Shown: in pieces, positions 35,608 to 46,964 of the stretch
Position numbering within the stretch: the stretch's first letter is position 1
How the letters are laid out: each line of letters opens with the position of its first letter
Origin: Sarocladium kiliense
Lineage: Eukaryota; Ascomycota; Sordariomycetes; Hypocreales; Sarocladiaceae
NCBI GenBank assembly: GCA_030734395.1
Contig: JAUZTG010000036.1
Location: 1 to 64,000 of the forward strand
Direction of reading: 5' to 3'
Length of the DNA: 64,000 nucleotides
The notes under the pieces: model-generated
What the model was told of the DNA's origin: nothing
The model's input: only the letters and a program-made list of their open reading frames with translations
Databases searched by the model: none
Made by a program: the position numbers and the translations under genes

Positions 35608-37656
35608 ATGGATTCCACCATGATGGCTCAGAGCGCGAGTCCCTACCTCTTCCTCAACTCGGAGTCCAAGAAGCAGGCGACCATGTTCCCCAACTTCACA
35701 GCCATGCCCTCCACACCAGTCTACTCGCGACCCGGTTCGTCATGCTCGCAGCCTCCTACGCTCTACAGCAATGGCCCTTCAGTCATGACTCCCGCCGCCT
35801 CACCGCACCCTGCCAACAGCAAGCCGTCGATCGTGCTGGACACGGACTTCGGCGAGGCATCATACTTCCCGTCGACACCGCCGCTGTCCACCGCCGGCAG
35901 CACTGTTGGCAGCCCCAAGAGCCTCGATGTCCTCCAGACACCCATGAACCCCATGTTCTCTGGCCTGGACGACCTCGAGTTCGGCAAGGATGGATTCGAG
36001 GCCTGCGAGCCCTCGATCCTGGACTGGTCTAGCTGTGCATCGCCACCTATGACACCTGGTAAGTGTTTCCTGGTTTGCCCAATCACAGTTGTTTCTTCGC
36101 TTTATTTTCGTTTTCGTCGGTGCGACAAGCCCTCGGAAGTGGCAGTAGCCAGACCAGAATAGCCAGCACATCGATGCATCATCGCGTTGGGTGTCGCTAT
36201 TTTTGGTGGGATTTGGTCGGCGATGGTGGTGATTGTGCATGATGGCGCAGCTCGTGTGGGTCGCCACTCGCAACCCACCAGGAACCAGGAGCAGCAGCAC
36301 CGGTAGTACCACTGCCACCACCACCAAAACTCACTTTGGGTTTTCGTCGGTTTCCCTAGCGTTGCTAGCTGGGTGCGCTGCTACCTCTGCTGCCATTCCA
36401 TCATTTGCTCTTATCGGCGATTTCCCAACTTTCCTGTGTTTCTTGCAGATCAGCATCGGATTTCCCTCGGCGGGGCAAGTTACAGTGGTCGCTAACCAGT
36501 GTCAATTCCCACAGTCTACATCCAATCGCAGCCTGGCCGTGCTCCGTCGCTCACCAGCAACGCGAGTGACCTCCTCTCTGCTACCTCAGCGCCCTCACCT
36601 GCTGCCTACGCTCGCTCTGTTGCGTCCGAGCAGGACGTCGACTTCTGCGACCCCCGCAACCTGACCGTTGGTGCCGGTGCTGCCCACACCACCATCGCTC
36701 CCGAGCTGTCTCTTGACGTGCTCGAGGGTCTCAAGTCTACTGCCGCTGCCAAGTCAGCTGTTACTGCCCCCCAGTCCGCCTTCGACTTCACCACTCCTCT
36801 GCCCAACGGAACCCTCTTCGAGGATCTCTCAGACATTGACTCTGAGGAGGACTTTGTCTCCAGCTTTGTCAACCTCGGCGGTGACCACGAATCTGACTGC
36901 GGCCGTCCCCGTGCCTGCACCGGCTCTTCTGTTGTCTCCCTTGGCCACGGCAGCTGCTTTGGTGACGAGGAACTCAGCTTTGACGACAGCGAGACTTTCC
37001 ACTTCACTCTGCCCAGCCCTCCGTCTACCACTGGCTCTATGGATGGTGAGCACCAAGCAAAGCGTGTTAAGAAGTCTCACAAGAAGGACAACCGCACCAC
37101 CGCTCCCGTCATGAGTGTCGCTGCTTCAGGCGAAGCGCAGACTGCCGAGTCCCAGGACTCGCCTCAGGATGCTGCCGCTTCCGACTCGAATGCCTCGTCT
37201 GGCTCTGATGGTGGTGCCGCTCCTCTTCCCGCTCCTGTCAACCGCCGGGGTCGTAAGCAGTCCCTGACGGAGGACCCCTCCAAGACTTTTGTCTGCGAGC
37301 TTTGCAACCGCCGCTTCCGCCGTCAGGAACATCTTAAGCGCCACTATCGCTCTCTTCACACTCACGAGAAGCCTTTCGAGTGCAACGAGTGTGGTAAGAA
37401 GTTCTCCCGCAGTGACAACCTGGCACAGCACGCTCGCACTCACGGCAGCGGCGCCATCGTGATGGACCTTCTTGAGAACGGCGAGGTTGGCTCTTTCGAT
37501 GGCAGCGTGGCCATGCCGCCACCTGGGTCTGAAGACTATGGCGCTTACGGCAAGGTCCTCTTCCAGATCGCCTCCGAGGTCCCCGGCAGCGCCAGCGAGC
37601 CATCCTCAGATGATGGCAGCGAGCAGGGCAAGAAGAAGCGCAAGCGCTCCGACTAA
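35608..37656 (+). CDS. MSN2: Msn2/Msn4-like (SebA/Seb1 type) C2H2 stress-response transcription factor
   Basis: Exons 35608-36058 and 36515-37656; 530 residues. The N-terminus is Ser/Pro-rich with conserved blocks seen in filamentous-fungal Msn2 homologues (VLDTDFGEASYFPSTPPLST, DVLQTPMNPMFSGLDDLEF, EPSILDWSSCASPPMTPG). The middle has acidic segments such as FEDLSDIDSEEDFVSSFVN that may activate transcription. Near residues 409-463 are two adjacent C2H2 zinc fingers, FVCELCNRRFRRQEHLKRH and FECNECGKKFSRSDNLAQH, arranged as in Msn2/Msn4, which bind AGGGG stress elements. The tail ends in a basic KKKRKRSD, a likely nuclear signal. It is expected to drive general stress genes in the nucleus. The intron is 456 nt, very long for this window; reading through it stops after 34 foreign residues and loses both zinc fingers. 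There is also a probable 5' leader intron. Confidence 0.94.
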
Positions 37657-40600
37657 ATCCCATGCCTTGGCACCCACTCAATCCAGACCATGAGCGAGCC
37701 TTCGACTGGCTTCGTCCTTTGGTTCACGCCCGCTACGATTCTTATGACATTCATTCTTCTCATCGACCTGTGCTCTCATTTTCACGATGTGAAAGAGAAG
37801 CCAGGCTCAAACCTAGGGTCCAACGGCAAATTACCTCCACGGGGAAACGCCAATTCATGTTAGAGGAGTATCAAAAAAATCCCCCCAACAGTCCTCATAC
37901 CATCATCCGGACGAGCGGCAGTTTTGCATGCGATTTCAGAGCAGCCAACATTTGTTGTTTCTTCTTCTATCCGAAACCTTTGTATCATACCCCGACATTG
38001 TCTCTGTTTCATCTGAGGACGTTGCCTCTTCTCTCTCCATTGCAGAGGGCAGAGCTGCTTTGTCGGGAGAAACCTGAGCATGTCATTTGTTTGGTTGTGT
38101 TTACTTCTTCACACATTGCTTCATTTGCTCACATTTGGCTTGCATGCATTCGGGCGCAGAACCAAAAAAAAAAACAGGGAAGACAACTGGAGAGTGGTTG
38201 CATGGAAAAGGGCGTCTTGCGGCTTCGTTGAGAACACACAATGTTACTTGCTTTCAGTGTCGTTGAACTCTGCTCTCGCGAGCTCCGTGCGCCTCCTGTT
38301 CTTTGTCTTGAGGTGGATTTATACTGTTACTTTTTTCTTTACACTCGTTTATTGTATGCTTGCTCGCTCGCAGAGCGGGGATCAGAGAGAGAAGCCCTTG
38401 GTCGCAGGTCCGTCAAGAGGACTTAAGATTCGCTTTACACTTCAAACAACACTTGAACACACAGAATACAACAGAGTTTCGTGGTGCACTTGTTCGCTTC
38501 CTCTTTCAAACAGTGACTTGTATCTCGCGATGTGACTCTTCCTGCTTCAGACTTGACTCGTACGTTGATGGAGTGGATATGATCAAAAAGGTTGGCCACA
38601 ATCTCCGTGCTGCCGGCAAGAGATTTGTCTCAGAAACCTGACAGGCCGGGGGGCACAGACCTTGATGCGCTTCCGAGCACTAGACCAAAATCAAGGTCAG
38701 CTAACATCTAACATCTAAAGCAAGAGTACGACTAATATGCAGCGCACGGTGTTCCTGATTATCAGCGCGAGGCAAGCCAAGCACAAACCGGGTTGAAGCC
38801 ATCCTGTGACAAACCGAATGACTCGAGATCTTGAGTTTAGATAAACATTGCCCGTGCTCTCCACAGCCATCTAATAGATAGTCAGTGGCACCTTTCGAGA
38901 AGGAAGATAATGGACCCTGCCAAACCCCAATCTCCCGCACCGTGGATAGCGCCAGCACCATACGACCTAGAAGAGCCCTCCCCACGCGCCTGGTCGGTGG
39001 CCTCGCACCCAGAACAAGCTACATCGGAGGACCCCTGGTGGGAACACTTGGCTTTCCCATTCTCGACAACCAGGTCCCATCTACAGACTTTGGGGTGGTC
39101 CCACGGAGAGACGCTAAGCCAGGGATGAAGATTGGCTTGGGAAGCTCGTTTCGGCCCATCACGGTGTATGAGGGTTGCGTGTGTGAGTGGACAAAACTAG
39201 GTAGACAGTTTTATCTCCCGAGCGTGGGGACTTGGGCTCAAATTGTAGTCCTGGGGCTTCGCGTGGGATGGCGTGGGAGTTTCGAGCTGTCAACTATCGA
39301 CTACGCTTTTTTCTTGGGGGGTACGCGTTTCTTGATATCGGCTTGCAGGAGGCGTTCGGGGGAGGCTAGAAGAAGATAGAGAAAGAAGAGGATTAGACTT
39401 AATTGTCGCTTAAGCAGAATGGTGCGTGGTCAATGCCACACCGGTTCGGTGATCGTTTGTTCGATAGCGTTGGTGCCAGGACAGCTGAGCGGATGGGTGG
39501 TCTGTGTTCCTCTTGGTGGTTATTTCTTCGTCTGATCATCAATCGCCACCCGCGGACGCTATACACAGCTTCCCCGGGCTGAGCATGTCTCCATATCCAA
39601 TGACCGAGGGGAGGTAGAGAGTGTGAGAGAGAGAGAGCGGATAAGAGGACGCTCGGACAATGGGTGTGGGTGAATAGGTTAGGCCGCCGTGGCGGCGTGC
39701 ACTGACTCGTCGTTCGCGGCCTAATATCACGGTGTGTCCACCAGCAATGGACGCTGTGGTCGGGACATGAGCGTCGGCAGTCGGGCGAGCGCTGTGTTGT
39801 CTGTGTGTTGGTGATGATCAGCCGAAGGTTGGACTGGACTGGGGGCGTGCCAACGACTGGGTTGGCTTGGACTTTGCTGAACCCTTGTTTTCTAGTGTCT
39901 TCGTATTGTCACCAACATGGAGAAATATTTTGCTGCGGTGATCAGTCCCTGAGTGCGTTCTCGTAGCGCCAAGGGACCGTGGCGTCAGATTGTAACAAGA
40001 TACAATAGTGGGTGTAATCAAGTATGATGCCAGATAGCATAGCAGGCAAGATAGCAGTGAGAACAGCTGCCAGAATTTCATCCCCAGTTGGCAATACAGC
40101 GATGTCACGAGCATACCGTGTCCGTAGATGCATGCTTTACGGACAGTGTTCTTCAGGCTATAGAGAAAGCCGTACTGAAGCTCGTATAGTGAGCCGCTGC
40201 TCGATATAGACGATGGAGCGCATATGCTTCACAGCACGTGCGTGTTCTTGTGCATGACTAAGTGATCTTGGATCCTGATTTTGGCACATAAATGGGGCCG
40301 TTTCTGTGCAATATGTTCTTGTTGATCGACGATTGAAGTCACTTGTCTACTTATGCTATCGCAGGGCGCTGGTCCGCTCCTTGCCTGAGCGAGAACAAAC
40401 GTGTACAATGACACTTGTGAATATTGTCATGGCCGTCTTGGACCCCGCCGCAACCTGGTTTCTTGCCTTCTTTTGAGACTCGTAGGCCGCGTCTGTAACT
40501 CCCGGTAATAGGCGTGCTGGCTCTGGTAGGAACTCTATCTCACCATCATGGAGAATACGGCTTAGAGGAAGCCACTACTATTGAACGTACAGTATGACTT

Positions 40601-40746
40601 TTCTCATTTGCTAGCTTTCTCCCTGGTAAACCGGAGCTGATGGCATTCCCCTATTGGACTGCCGTTAACATCTAACTATCACCAAAGTCTTCGTCGCGAC
40701 GTACGAGTCCAACACCACCATGGAATCAAAAGAGAACCATAGTATG
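37657..40746. other. Gene-poor stretch, 3.1 kb
   Basis: It follows the Msn2-like gene and precedes the stop of the TauD-like gene. The first kilobase is T-rich, consistent with a long 3' untranslated region. A short GA run lies near 39625-39640. One 72-codon frame from ATG 38910 has acceptable codon use but no other support, so I do not call it. Confidence 0.5.
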
Positions 40747-42214
40747 TTATGCTCGCACCTCTGAGGGCGTTGCAGACTCATCCCAAAGACTTGCCAGAAG
40801 CTTCCGATTCCTATTTGGTAATGTCAGCAGAAGCTCTCCGTGGCACACCAAGTGTAGTTCGACTGACCCTGTCCATGGCTCGCGTCCATGTTGTACTGCG
40901 TGGTTCTAAATGTTGATGTTAGATCATGCATAGTGACTGTATTATTCATCAGAAAGGCAACTCACGTCAAGCAATAACACATCCCCTGCTGTCCATGACA
41001 CCAGCGCTCGTGTCTCCTTGATCACACGGACTGCTTCATCGAGGTATTCCCGTGGAATCAGAGATCCATCTCCGTACTGGGAGTTGTTAACTTTGGGTTC
41101 TTCGTTTCAGATGTGGTAGTACGGCGTGAGATGCACACGTACGAAAGCAGGTGGTTGGTATTTTCCCTCCTTGGTGTTGTGAGGCGGTTGGAGCGTATCA
41201 TTGTCCAAGGCGTTCAGGAACCTGGACACGATATTATTGAAGAATGCTGTCCGTCCATTCTTTGGGTGATTTCGAACCGCTATAGGGTTGTTAGAACTAA
41301 ACATATTTGCAACGAGTTCATGCCAGGCGCCTTTATGCACATACCAGGCAAGACCTGCCAGACTCTAAGGTCCCCCAGCTCATTCTCGCTTGACTGGTTC
41401 AACCACTCCCATGTTGCGGTCGGTAGACGACGAATCTCTTTCTCTACTTTGGCTCGGGCAATTTCGGTGTCATCAGAGTCGGTAATGTGTTGACCATATG
41501 ATTGCCGTACGGTCGTGCCAGCAGAAGCGACCTGGTCTTTAGGTCCATTTGGATAGAACAGCTGGTATTTCACTCCCTAAAGAACGATGAGAAGCTGCCT
41601 ATAGATGTAGATGACCGAGTCACAGTTTACCTTGTCCTCAAGATCCTTGATAAACTGAGGGTGTGACTTTTTGAGACTATCGTAGAGGAGAACTGAATTA
41701 TTGATTGGTGTTTCGCCACCTATGGCCAGTTCAGTCAAGCGGTCACCTGTTGCGGGATCACCTAGGTCGTTGGCTTACCGGTCTCAGGCGCAGAAACACA
41801 AAAGAATAACACATATGAAGGATAGTGAGGACTGAGCCCAAACTCGTTATGAGGGTAGACGGACTGTGTATTCGGGCCTTCGTTGGCGGATGCCACGTTC
41901 TTCGCATGGATAGTGCGCCTTACGGGGTTGCCTATGTCCTCATGCGGAACCCAGCCAAATGCATGCGCAAACTTAGAAAACTCGTCCGCGTTTTTTAGCT
42001 TCAAGTTGTGGAAATAGATAGCACCGTGCTTGTTGAGGAGTGCGTCGAGCTCACCGGAGCGCGCGACCCGGCCGATCTCTGTCACGATATCGTCAAGGTC
42101 AAGTTGAGCACTGCCGGGGGATAAAGCTAGAGGGAACTGAGCAGGTTGAGCATCTGTGTAGTCCAGTTGTATGGACGGCTCATATTTGTGAGGATGCAAT
42201 ACAGCGACGGCCAT
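40747..42214 (-). CDS. TauD/TfdA-like Fe(II)/2-oxoglutarate dioxygenase
   Basis: Seven exons: 42214-41779, 41719-41631, 41576-41345, 41279-41143, 41076-40966, 40905-40868 and 40810-40747; 368 residues. Splices were chosen by frame and by restoring family motifs: SAPETGGETPINNSVLLYDS, FYGDGSLIPREYLDEAV, and DNHAVQHGREPWTGNRKLL in the last three exons. The metal-binding set is visible as HNE in VYPHNEFGLSPHYPSYVLF and the distal histidine in DNHAVQHGREPW, whose arginine should hold 2-oxoglutarate. The N-terminal part (LLNKHGAIYFHNLKLKNAD, FGWVPHEDIG) is also typical. No signal peptide, so probably cytosolic. It should hydroxylate or oxidatively cleave an unknown substrate. It is divergent from the UNC93-like transporter across 535 bp, and a GMC oxidoreductase follows, so a joint pathway is plausible but unproven. 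Confidence 0.9.
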
Positions 42215-42749
42215 TGTTTAAGCTTAAGACGATAGAGACGGGATCTTGACTCGCGCAGTGAGGACCGGCAGACTTGAAGACGAGAACGGTAGTTTTCTTT
42301 CGTTTGATCAATATCAAATATTAGATAGCACTTTCCTATTTCTGAATCACTACAGAGCTTACTTTCGTCTTATTTCCTATCGAGCGCGGCTTCTCTCGGC
42401 CGATATCGCGATGGCGCAAGATCGCATACCAATTACGCACAGGGTATTGAGCGTTCGCTTGGAGACATGGCAGTTTCTCCTAAGAGCTATTCGTATGTGA
42501 GAAACTCGGAAATAGACCGAGGTAGCAAAGAGACCCAAGTCCAGGCATAGCGGGTCTATTGACCTTGGTTGTGGTCCCTATTCTCGTCACCTCATTCTCG
42601 ACTCGATCACGGCATCGCCCAACGTGGGGCACTTGCATATGGATGATAGACGACGAGTCAGGTGCGAGATGAATATAAGGGAACAGTCTTACGCAGCAAG
42701 AAAAAAGTCATGAATAGGACCAATAAGAAACATTTTGGGCTTACTCGCT
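42215..42749. promoter_or_regulatory. Divergent promoter, TauD-like and UNC93-like genes
   Basis: 535 bp between the two start codons. It contains a TATA-like ATATAAGG at 42673-42680, about 75 bp before the transporter ATG. It also has a cluster of overlapping palindromes at 42396-42411 (TCGGCCGA, CGATATCG, TCGCGA). TCGGCCGA holds inverted CGG/CCG half-sites of the kind used by fungal Zn2Cys6 regulators. Confidence 0.5.
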
Positions 42750-44498
42750 ATGGCTGACGCTCAAGTGCATCACGATGTTGTTGACGGCGGCTTCGATCCA
42801 TCAGTCAAGCCCGTGTCTCGGTTCACACGATGGTATCGTAGCCCGCTGTTCAACGTGATCATCATCGGCCTCATCTCGTTTACTCAGCCTGGTATCTGGA
42901 ATGCTCTGAATAGTACGTACTGCATTCAGCAAGTCGATTCGGGGCTTGAGTCTGGCCAATATCTAACTTTAACCTTTTATTCGTGCAGACACTGGCGCGG
43001 GTGGCCAACAAGAGCCGTACCTAGTCAACGGCGCCAACTCATTAACCTTTGGGTAAGTTCGATTCCATTCCTGCTTATTAAGCTTTGGGCGGGTAGTTCT
43101 AACTTCAAGTTAAACAGTATCATGGTCTTTGGATGCTCTCTGTTCTCCATCCTGTCCAACAGATTCGGCGTCAAGAAGGTCTTGATCCTTGGAACCCTTG
43201 GCTATGCACCTTACTCGGCGGCCTTGTACGTCAACAACCGATACGGGACCGAATGGTTCGTCTTGTTTGGAGGTGCAACCTGTGGCATAGCCGCCTCCGC
43301 ACTCTGGGCTTCTGAAGGCGCCATTGCGCTGGGCTACGGTCGAGTCCAGGATCGTGGCAAGTTCAGTGAGTGGCTTCGGATGTCCTCGGCCGGCAAACGT
43401 TGTTAACATGATATAGCTGGCATCTGGCTCGGGCTTCGTGAATTAGGGCAACTCATTGGCTCTTCAATCCAACTGTCGCTGAATGTCAAAAATGGACAAA
43501 GAGGCAAAGTCTCGTACACCACCTACCTGATCCTCATCGGCCTTCAATGCCTTGGACTCCCTCTCGCCCTGCTCGTCTCTCCCCCAGAGAAGATCATTCG
43601 ATCCGATGGGACGAGACCAGGCGGGAACAATCTACACAAGAGCTTCGGTGCGGAAGCCCGGAAGATATGGGCATTGCTTAGGCGCAAGCAGATGTTCTTG
43701 CTGATCCCCGTCTTGGTGGGCTTCAACTGGAACGGCACATATCTGGGCATCTACCAGGCCAGATAGTAGGTGGACATCAACGCGACCGTTCTGTGGGATT
43801 CTTACTGACTTCCTGCAGTTTCTCTGTGCGAGCGAGAACACTGAGCGCTCTCGTCTCTGGTATCGTGGCAACTGCTGCCAACATCATCTGGGGCTGGGTC
43901 TACGATCTCAAGCGCTTCAGCCGTCCGACCCTTGCCAAGTTCACGTGGGCATTCTTTGCTACATCCATGTTGGGTCTCCTAAGCTGGCAGATCTATAACG
44001 AGCACGGCTATGCGGCCGCTGATCCTCCAATCACCTTGGACTGGGCCCTGCCTGGCTTCGGACGCGGCTTCGCGAGCATGGTTCTGATCAGGTGAGTCAG
44101 AAGTCTGTTACAACAAGATGGGGACCGCATTTGGCTGACTTGCGTGCTCTAGGTTCTTCAACGAGTCTCACTACATGTTCGTATACTGGATCGCAGGTGC
44201 CTTCTTCGACGATCTGGAGACCTTGACCCTGGCCGTGGGCATCATCCGCTCCTTCGAGTCGATCGGATCCTGCCTTTCCTTTGGCATCGGAGCCGCCAAG
44301 GTCCAGCCTATGATCAACCTTGCTGTCGCTTTCGGTGTGTTCTGCATCACGATTCCGGCGACTACTTATGTCGTCTTCTTGGTGCCGGAGAGGCCGAAGC
44401 ACGATGTGCTCGCTGATGATCAGTCGTCCACGGACAATGGAGAGCCTATATTGCCCAATAAGACCGTCGCCGTCACCAACAAGGAGACACAGCCGTGA
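42750..44498 (+). CDS. UNC93-like major facilitator membrane transporter
   Basis: Six exons: 42750-42912, 42989-43052, 43118-43365, 43417-43765, 43819-44091 and 44153-44498; 480 residues. I start at ATG 42750 (MADAQVHHDVVDGG). Family marks: SPLFNVIIIGLISFTQPGIW in the first helix, then NTGAGGQQEPYLVNGAN across two splices, VFGCSLFSILSNRFGVKKVL, LFGGATCGIAASALWASEGA and GIWLGLRELGQLIGSSIQL. Later helices include FLLIPVLVGFNWNGTYLGIY and YWIAGAFFDDLETLTLAVG. In all about 11-12 membrane spans with a charged cytosolic tail (ERPKHDVLADDQSSTDNGE). Fungal UNC93-like proteins are poorly characterised and some lie in secondary-metabolite clusters. Its substrate is unknown. It is divergent from the TauD-like gene and converges with the GMC oxidoreductase 232 bp downstream. 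Confidence 0.93.
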
Positions 44499-44730
44499 GA
44501 GTATACTTAATGTTGGTAGTGTTCCGGGGGCTGCTCATGATGGATAGGTACAAAGGCATCTGCTCTCTCGAACTTAAACCCGCCATTCGCCGCAAACGGG
44601 CACTGAGGCATCATGAATAGAAGATCACATCTGCTCAAAGCTAGACTTTACCGGTTTATTTGCTACAATAAGGGAATATAAACGGCATGCGGCCCTTTGC
44701 CAGAGTTTCTCTAGTAACTACCTCCGTGGC

Positions 44731-46964
44731 TTATTTCGCCTTCGACTTGATGATGTCGGCAGCCTGACAAAGATAGACATTAGCTTCCTTGATTAGTGAC
44801 AAGCAATGAGTAGAAAAGACTTACCTTCTCAGCCAGGGCATAAGTCGGCTGGCAAGTGTTAGCGCCAGGAAGGACAGGCATCACACTGGCATCGACAACA
44901 CGAAGACCCTTGACCTTGTAGACGCGCAGCGTCTGGTCAACAACGCCTCCCAGATCCAAAGGCATCATGGCAGCGGTACCAGCCGGGTGGTAGTCACTCG
45001 GGCTGAATCCTTCAGCAAGCCAAGCGGCGAGCTCCTCATCGGTCTGGAGAGCCGCACCTGGAGCCGTCTCGACAGGGCCGAGCGACTTGAGCGAGGTCTC
45101 GAAGTTGTATCGGCGGTACCACTTGATCATCTCGACGAGAACCTTGACCTCAACGGGGTTGGTGAGAGCACGGTAGTCAACGATGGGAGAGCTGCCGAAG
45201 GGGTCGCTGGGGTTGATGTTGACGGAACCACGGCTGAAGGGCTGGTTCAGGATGGGACGAGTAGCTCCAGTGGTGGCGTTGACGTAGTATCGAGACCAGA
45301 CAGTATCCTTGGACCGCATGGCAGGCACAAGTCCACGCATCTGAGCAGCGTAGCCCTTGGCGACGGACTTGTGGGTGCCCTCGGGGAGATATGAAGCGTG
45401 CTTCTGAGCCTCGAGCTCATCGGCCAGGGCATCGAAGCGGTCAGGGGAGATGGCAGTCAGGGGCAGCCAGCCAGCGATGTTGCCAAAGCCGAGAGAGTAA
45501 GGACCTAGCACTGATCAGCTGATGTTATGTTCATCTCTTCATTGCCAGTTCTTCGTACCGGTGCGGTTAGCAGCCCAGAGCTCTCCAGCCCAACGGCGGA
45601 AGTCGGCGTCGGTAGAGAGATCGCCAGCGTTGGGGTGAATGTCCCTCAAGCCAGGCACTGCGCAAGTTAACTTCTAGCTGCCTCAGTTGCATAAGGGCGT
45701 ACGCTTACACGAGATGGCGGCACCAATAGAGGAGTGATCCTGGAAGTTCTGCCCAACACCAGGAAGATCGACAACAGGCTTGATGCCAGCCGATGTAAGC
45801 AGCTTCTTCGGGCCAATACCGCTGACTTGCAACAGCTTAGGAGTGTGAACGGCTCCAGCAGAGAGGATCACCTCCTGGCTGGCCTTGACGGTGAAAGTCT
45901 CATCGCCCTTCTTGAACTCGACGCCAGTCGCGCGCTTCTTGTCGAGGAGCACACGGCGGGCAGGGGTATCGGCGAGGACGTGGTAGTTGGGACGGTCGCG
46001 GTTCTCGTAGTGCGAGTTGAAGGCATACGAGCGCTCCTTCTTGACGGGGTCCACTAGGATGATATGTCAGGATGTGAAGCCAGTTGATCGTCGTCGTGAC
46101 GGGCTTGAAGATATCACAACGTACTGAAGGTTGGGAACCAGTAGACACCAGCGCCACCCGCACCTGAGTCCTTGCCTGCTTCAACGCCAGGCAGCTCGAA
46201 GAAGGCATTGACCAAGGGGTCTATTTGAGGAGGGTCAATGTATGTCCAGCTCGTTATCGTGGGATCTTACTTACCAAGGCCTGGGTATTGGAAGGCGGGG
46301 AAAGTGGCCTGAATTGGCGAGTCGGTGCCCCAGTAAGACTCATCGTAGGTGATGTTGAACCGCTCAGCAAGCTCAGCAGGAGGCGGGTTCAAGGCGACGC
46401 CCTATTATGTATGTGTTCAGCGTGAAGCTCAGGAAGCCGAGGGTCTTGTATTGAGCTCACCTTCTTGAAGTAAGGAAGAAGTCCCTCCCAGTTCCATCCG
46501 TATGTGTCCTTCTTGCCGAAGAGTTGACCCCAGCGGTCGTAATCCTCAGCTGAACCACGCGCGGTGATCATGGCGTTAACAGCAGAGCTGCCTCCAACGA
46601 CGTGGCCGATAATGACGCTCTGGGTCCGGCCATTGAGGTTCTCTTGAGGCGCCGAAGTGAGCACCAGGCGAGACGAAGCCGTGTTGCCTCCCACAACCGG
46701 AAGAATGTTTCCAGCAACAGGGAAGGATCCAGACTCGAGGACGAGCACGGTAGTATCTTCGTCTTCAGTCAGGCGGTCTGCAACCGTGAGACCGGCAGTG
46801 CCGCCTCCGACAATGACATAGTCGTAGGCATCGAGCAGCTCGGACGGGTCTGAGATTTGGCGAGCCTGGAAGACGGATCTTGGGATAGCAAACCCATAGG
46901 CTGTCGACACGAGAGCCGACGAGGCCACGAGGGTCCTCAGAAGGGACGAGCGGGAGATGGACAT
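44731..46964 (-). CDS. Secreted GMC-family FAD oxidoreductase
   Basis: Seven exons: 46964-46461, 46401-46275, 46220-46125, 46053-45709, 45657-45559, 45504-44825 and 44763-44731; 627 residues. The start MSISRSSLLRTLVASSALV is a signal peptide. The FAD motif is YDYVIVGGGTAGLTVADRL with VLVLESG after it; the first GMC signature is in HVVGGSSAVNAMITARGS. The second signature (ILSAGAVHTPKLLQVSGIG) and the C-terminal core (DYHPAGTAAMMPLDLGGVV, then VMPVLPGANTCQPTYALAE) hold the catalytic histidine and its partner residue. The last 11 codons lie on a separate 33-nt exon. It resembles aryl-alcohol oxidase, glucose dehydrogenase and patulin-synthase-like enzymes; the substrate (an alcohol) cannot be told. 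A minus-strand TATAAA at 47092-47097 lies about 130 bp upstream. Association with the dioxygenase and transporter suggests, but does not show, a shared pathway. Confidence 0.93.

Noticed and set aside
38910..39128. 72-codon frame starting MDPAKPQSPAPWIAPAPYD
   Set aside because: Codon use is acceptable but there is no promoter, homology or splice support.
41631..41719. Apparent frameshift in the GGETP region of the TauD-like gene
   Set aside because: On rechecking the bases, the second exon reads GGETPINNSVLLYDS in frame; there is no shift.
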